Positions 13,374-13,531 of a stretch of DNA of 13,531 nucleotides are shown here, piece after piece. The translations under genes were made by a program, and so were the position numbers. The notes below the pieces were generated by a model that was not told the origin of the DNA, did no database searches, and saw nothing but the letters and a program-made list of their open reading frames with translations. How positions within the stretch are numbered: position 1 is the stretch's first letter; each line of letters opens with the position of its first letter. Source of the DNA: Rhodoferax sp. (lineage in GTDB: Bacteria > Pseudomonadota > Gammaproteobacteria > Burkholderiales > Burkholderiaceae_C); contig JAQTSL010000067.1 in the NCBI GenBank assembly GCA_028711355.1, forward strand, positions 1 to 13,531, read 5' to 3'.

Positions 13374-13531
13374 GGTTCTTTCCTTGAAGTTGTGATAAAC
13401 CGAGAAAGTCCATTGGGGCACAGATGGATGGCGAGGCGAGTTGCGAGGCAGTTTGGGCGGGCGTGAGGCGTTCATAGCTCGGCTATGAACAACGAATGAC
13501 GGTCCAAAATGACCGCAAATCGGCCGCCAGC
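13374..13531. other. Upstream region of the thioredoxin-fold/DUF2798/CDF operon
   Basis: This 158-bp stretch runs to the window edge. It should hold the operon promoter on the minus strand, but no clear -35/-10 or metal-regulator operator was found apart from the palindrome at 13470-13490. It contains purine-rich near-repeats (GGCGAGGCGAGTTGCGAGGC at 13427-13446). No gene is supported here. Confidence 0.4.
13470..13490. repeat. Perfect palindrome GTTCATAGC-TCG-GCTATGAAC
   Basis: A 9-bp perfect inverted repeat with a three-base loop lies about 97-117 bp upstream of the thioredoxin-fold gene start. No T-run follows it closely on either strand, so it is not a typical terminator. It could be an operator for the operon, a repeat unit, or part of a transcript end of a gene right of the window. 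Confidence 0.5.

Noticed and set aside
13374..13475. N-terminal 34-residue extension of the thioredoxin-fold protein
   Set aside because: The extension lies in intergenic sequence reaching the palindrome; the ATG at 13373 has AAGGA at good spacing and gives the normal family length.
1..13531. CRISPR arrays, tRNA or rRNA genes, phage genes
   Set aside because: No regularly spaced repeats, no tRNA-like cloverleaf and no rRNA or phage structural sequence were recognised on either strand.

Overview
The window looks like a chromosomal stretch of a betaproteobacterium, most likely a Comamonadaceae member (Rhodoferax/Polaromonas-like). This rests on GC-rich coding sequence, protein families I recognise from that group (TrxC with an N-terminal zinc ribbon, SigZ-like sigma factor, DUF2798, CDF exporter) and palindromic intergenic repeats of a comamonad type. 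The taxonomic call is inference from memory; no search was run.

Region 1 (1-2092) is a scar in a restriction locus. A large helicase-type restriction subunit enters from the left and stops at 795, before the C-terminal helicase motifs and nuclease part expected of its family. After a short AT-rich gap comes an intact AAA-type ATPase with a winged-helix tail (889-2076). A 10-bp direct repeat (812-821 and 2083-2092) brackets the ATPase gene.

Region 2 (2137-9489) is a complete envelope module. The minus strand carries a small secreted protein, a LolD-like ABC ATPase, an FtsX/LolE-like permease, a LolA_like periplasmic protein, an outer-membrane beta-barrel and then trxC. ATPase and permease overlap by ATGA, as do the LolA_like and barrel genes. 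A 122-bp palindromic element sits between permease and LolA_like. An OmpR-family response regulator and its kinase diverge from this set across a 180-bp spacer that holds a tandem GCGTTACA repeat. Together they suggest a signal-controlled system that moves a lipid, lipoprotein or other hydrophobic substrate across the envelope. The TrxC has serine in place of the first catalytic cysteine.

Region 3 (9499-13531) is a redox and metal cluster on the minus strand that has partly decayed. Intact genes are an AhpD-like protein, an unknown helical secreted protein, a CDF metal exporter with a clear terminator, a DUF2798 membrane protein and a small CxxC thioredoxin-fold protein. Between them lie the C-terminal third of a CcdA-type membrane protein abutting an IS21-type istB remnant, and a SigZ-like sigma factor that has apparently lost most of region 2. 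The simplest reading is that an IS21-family event removed the middle of a once larger cluster.
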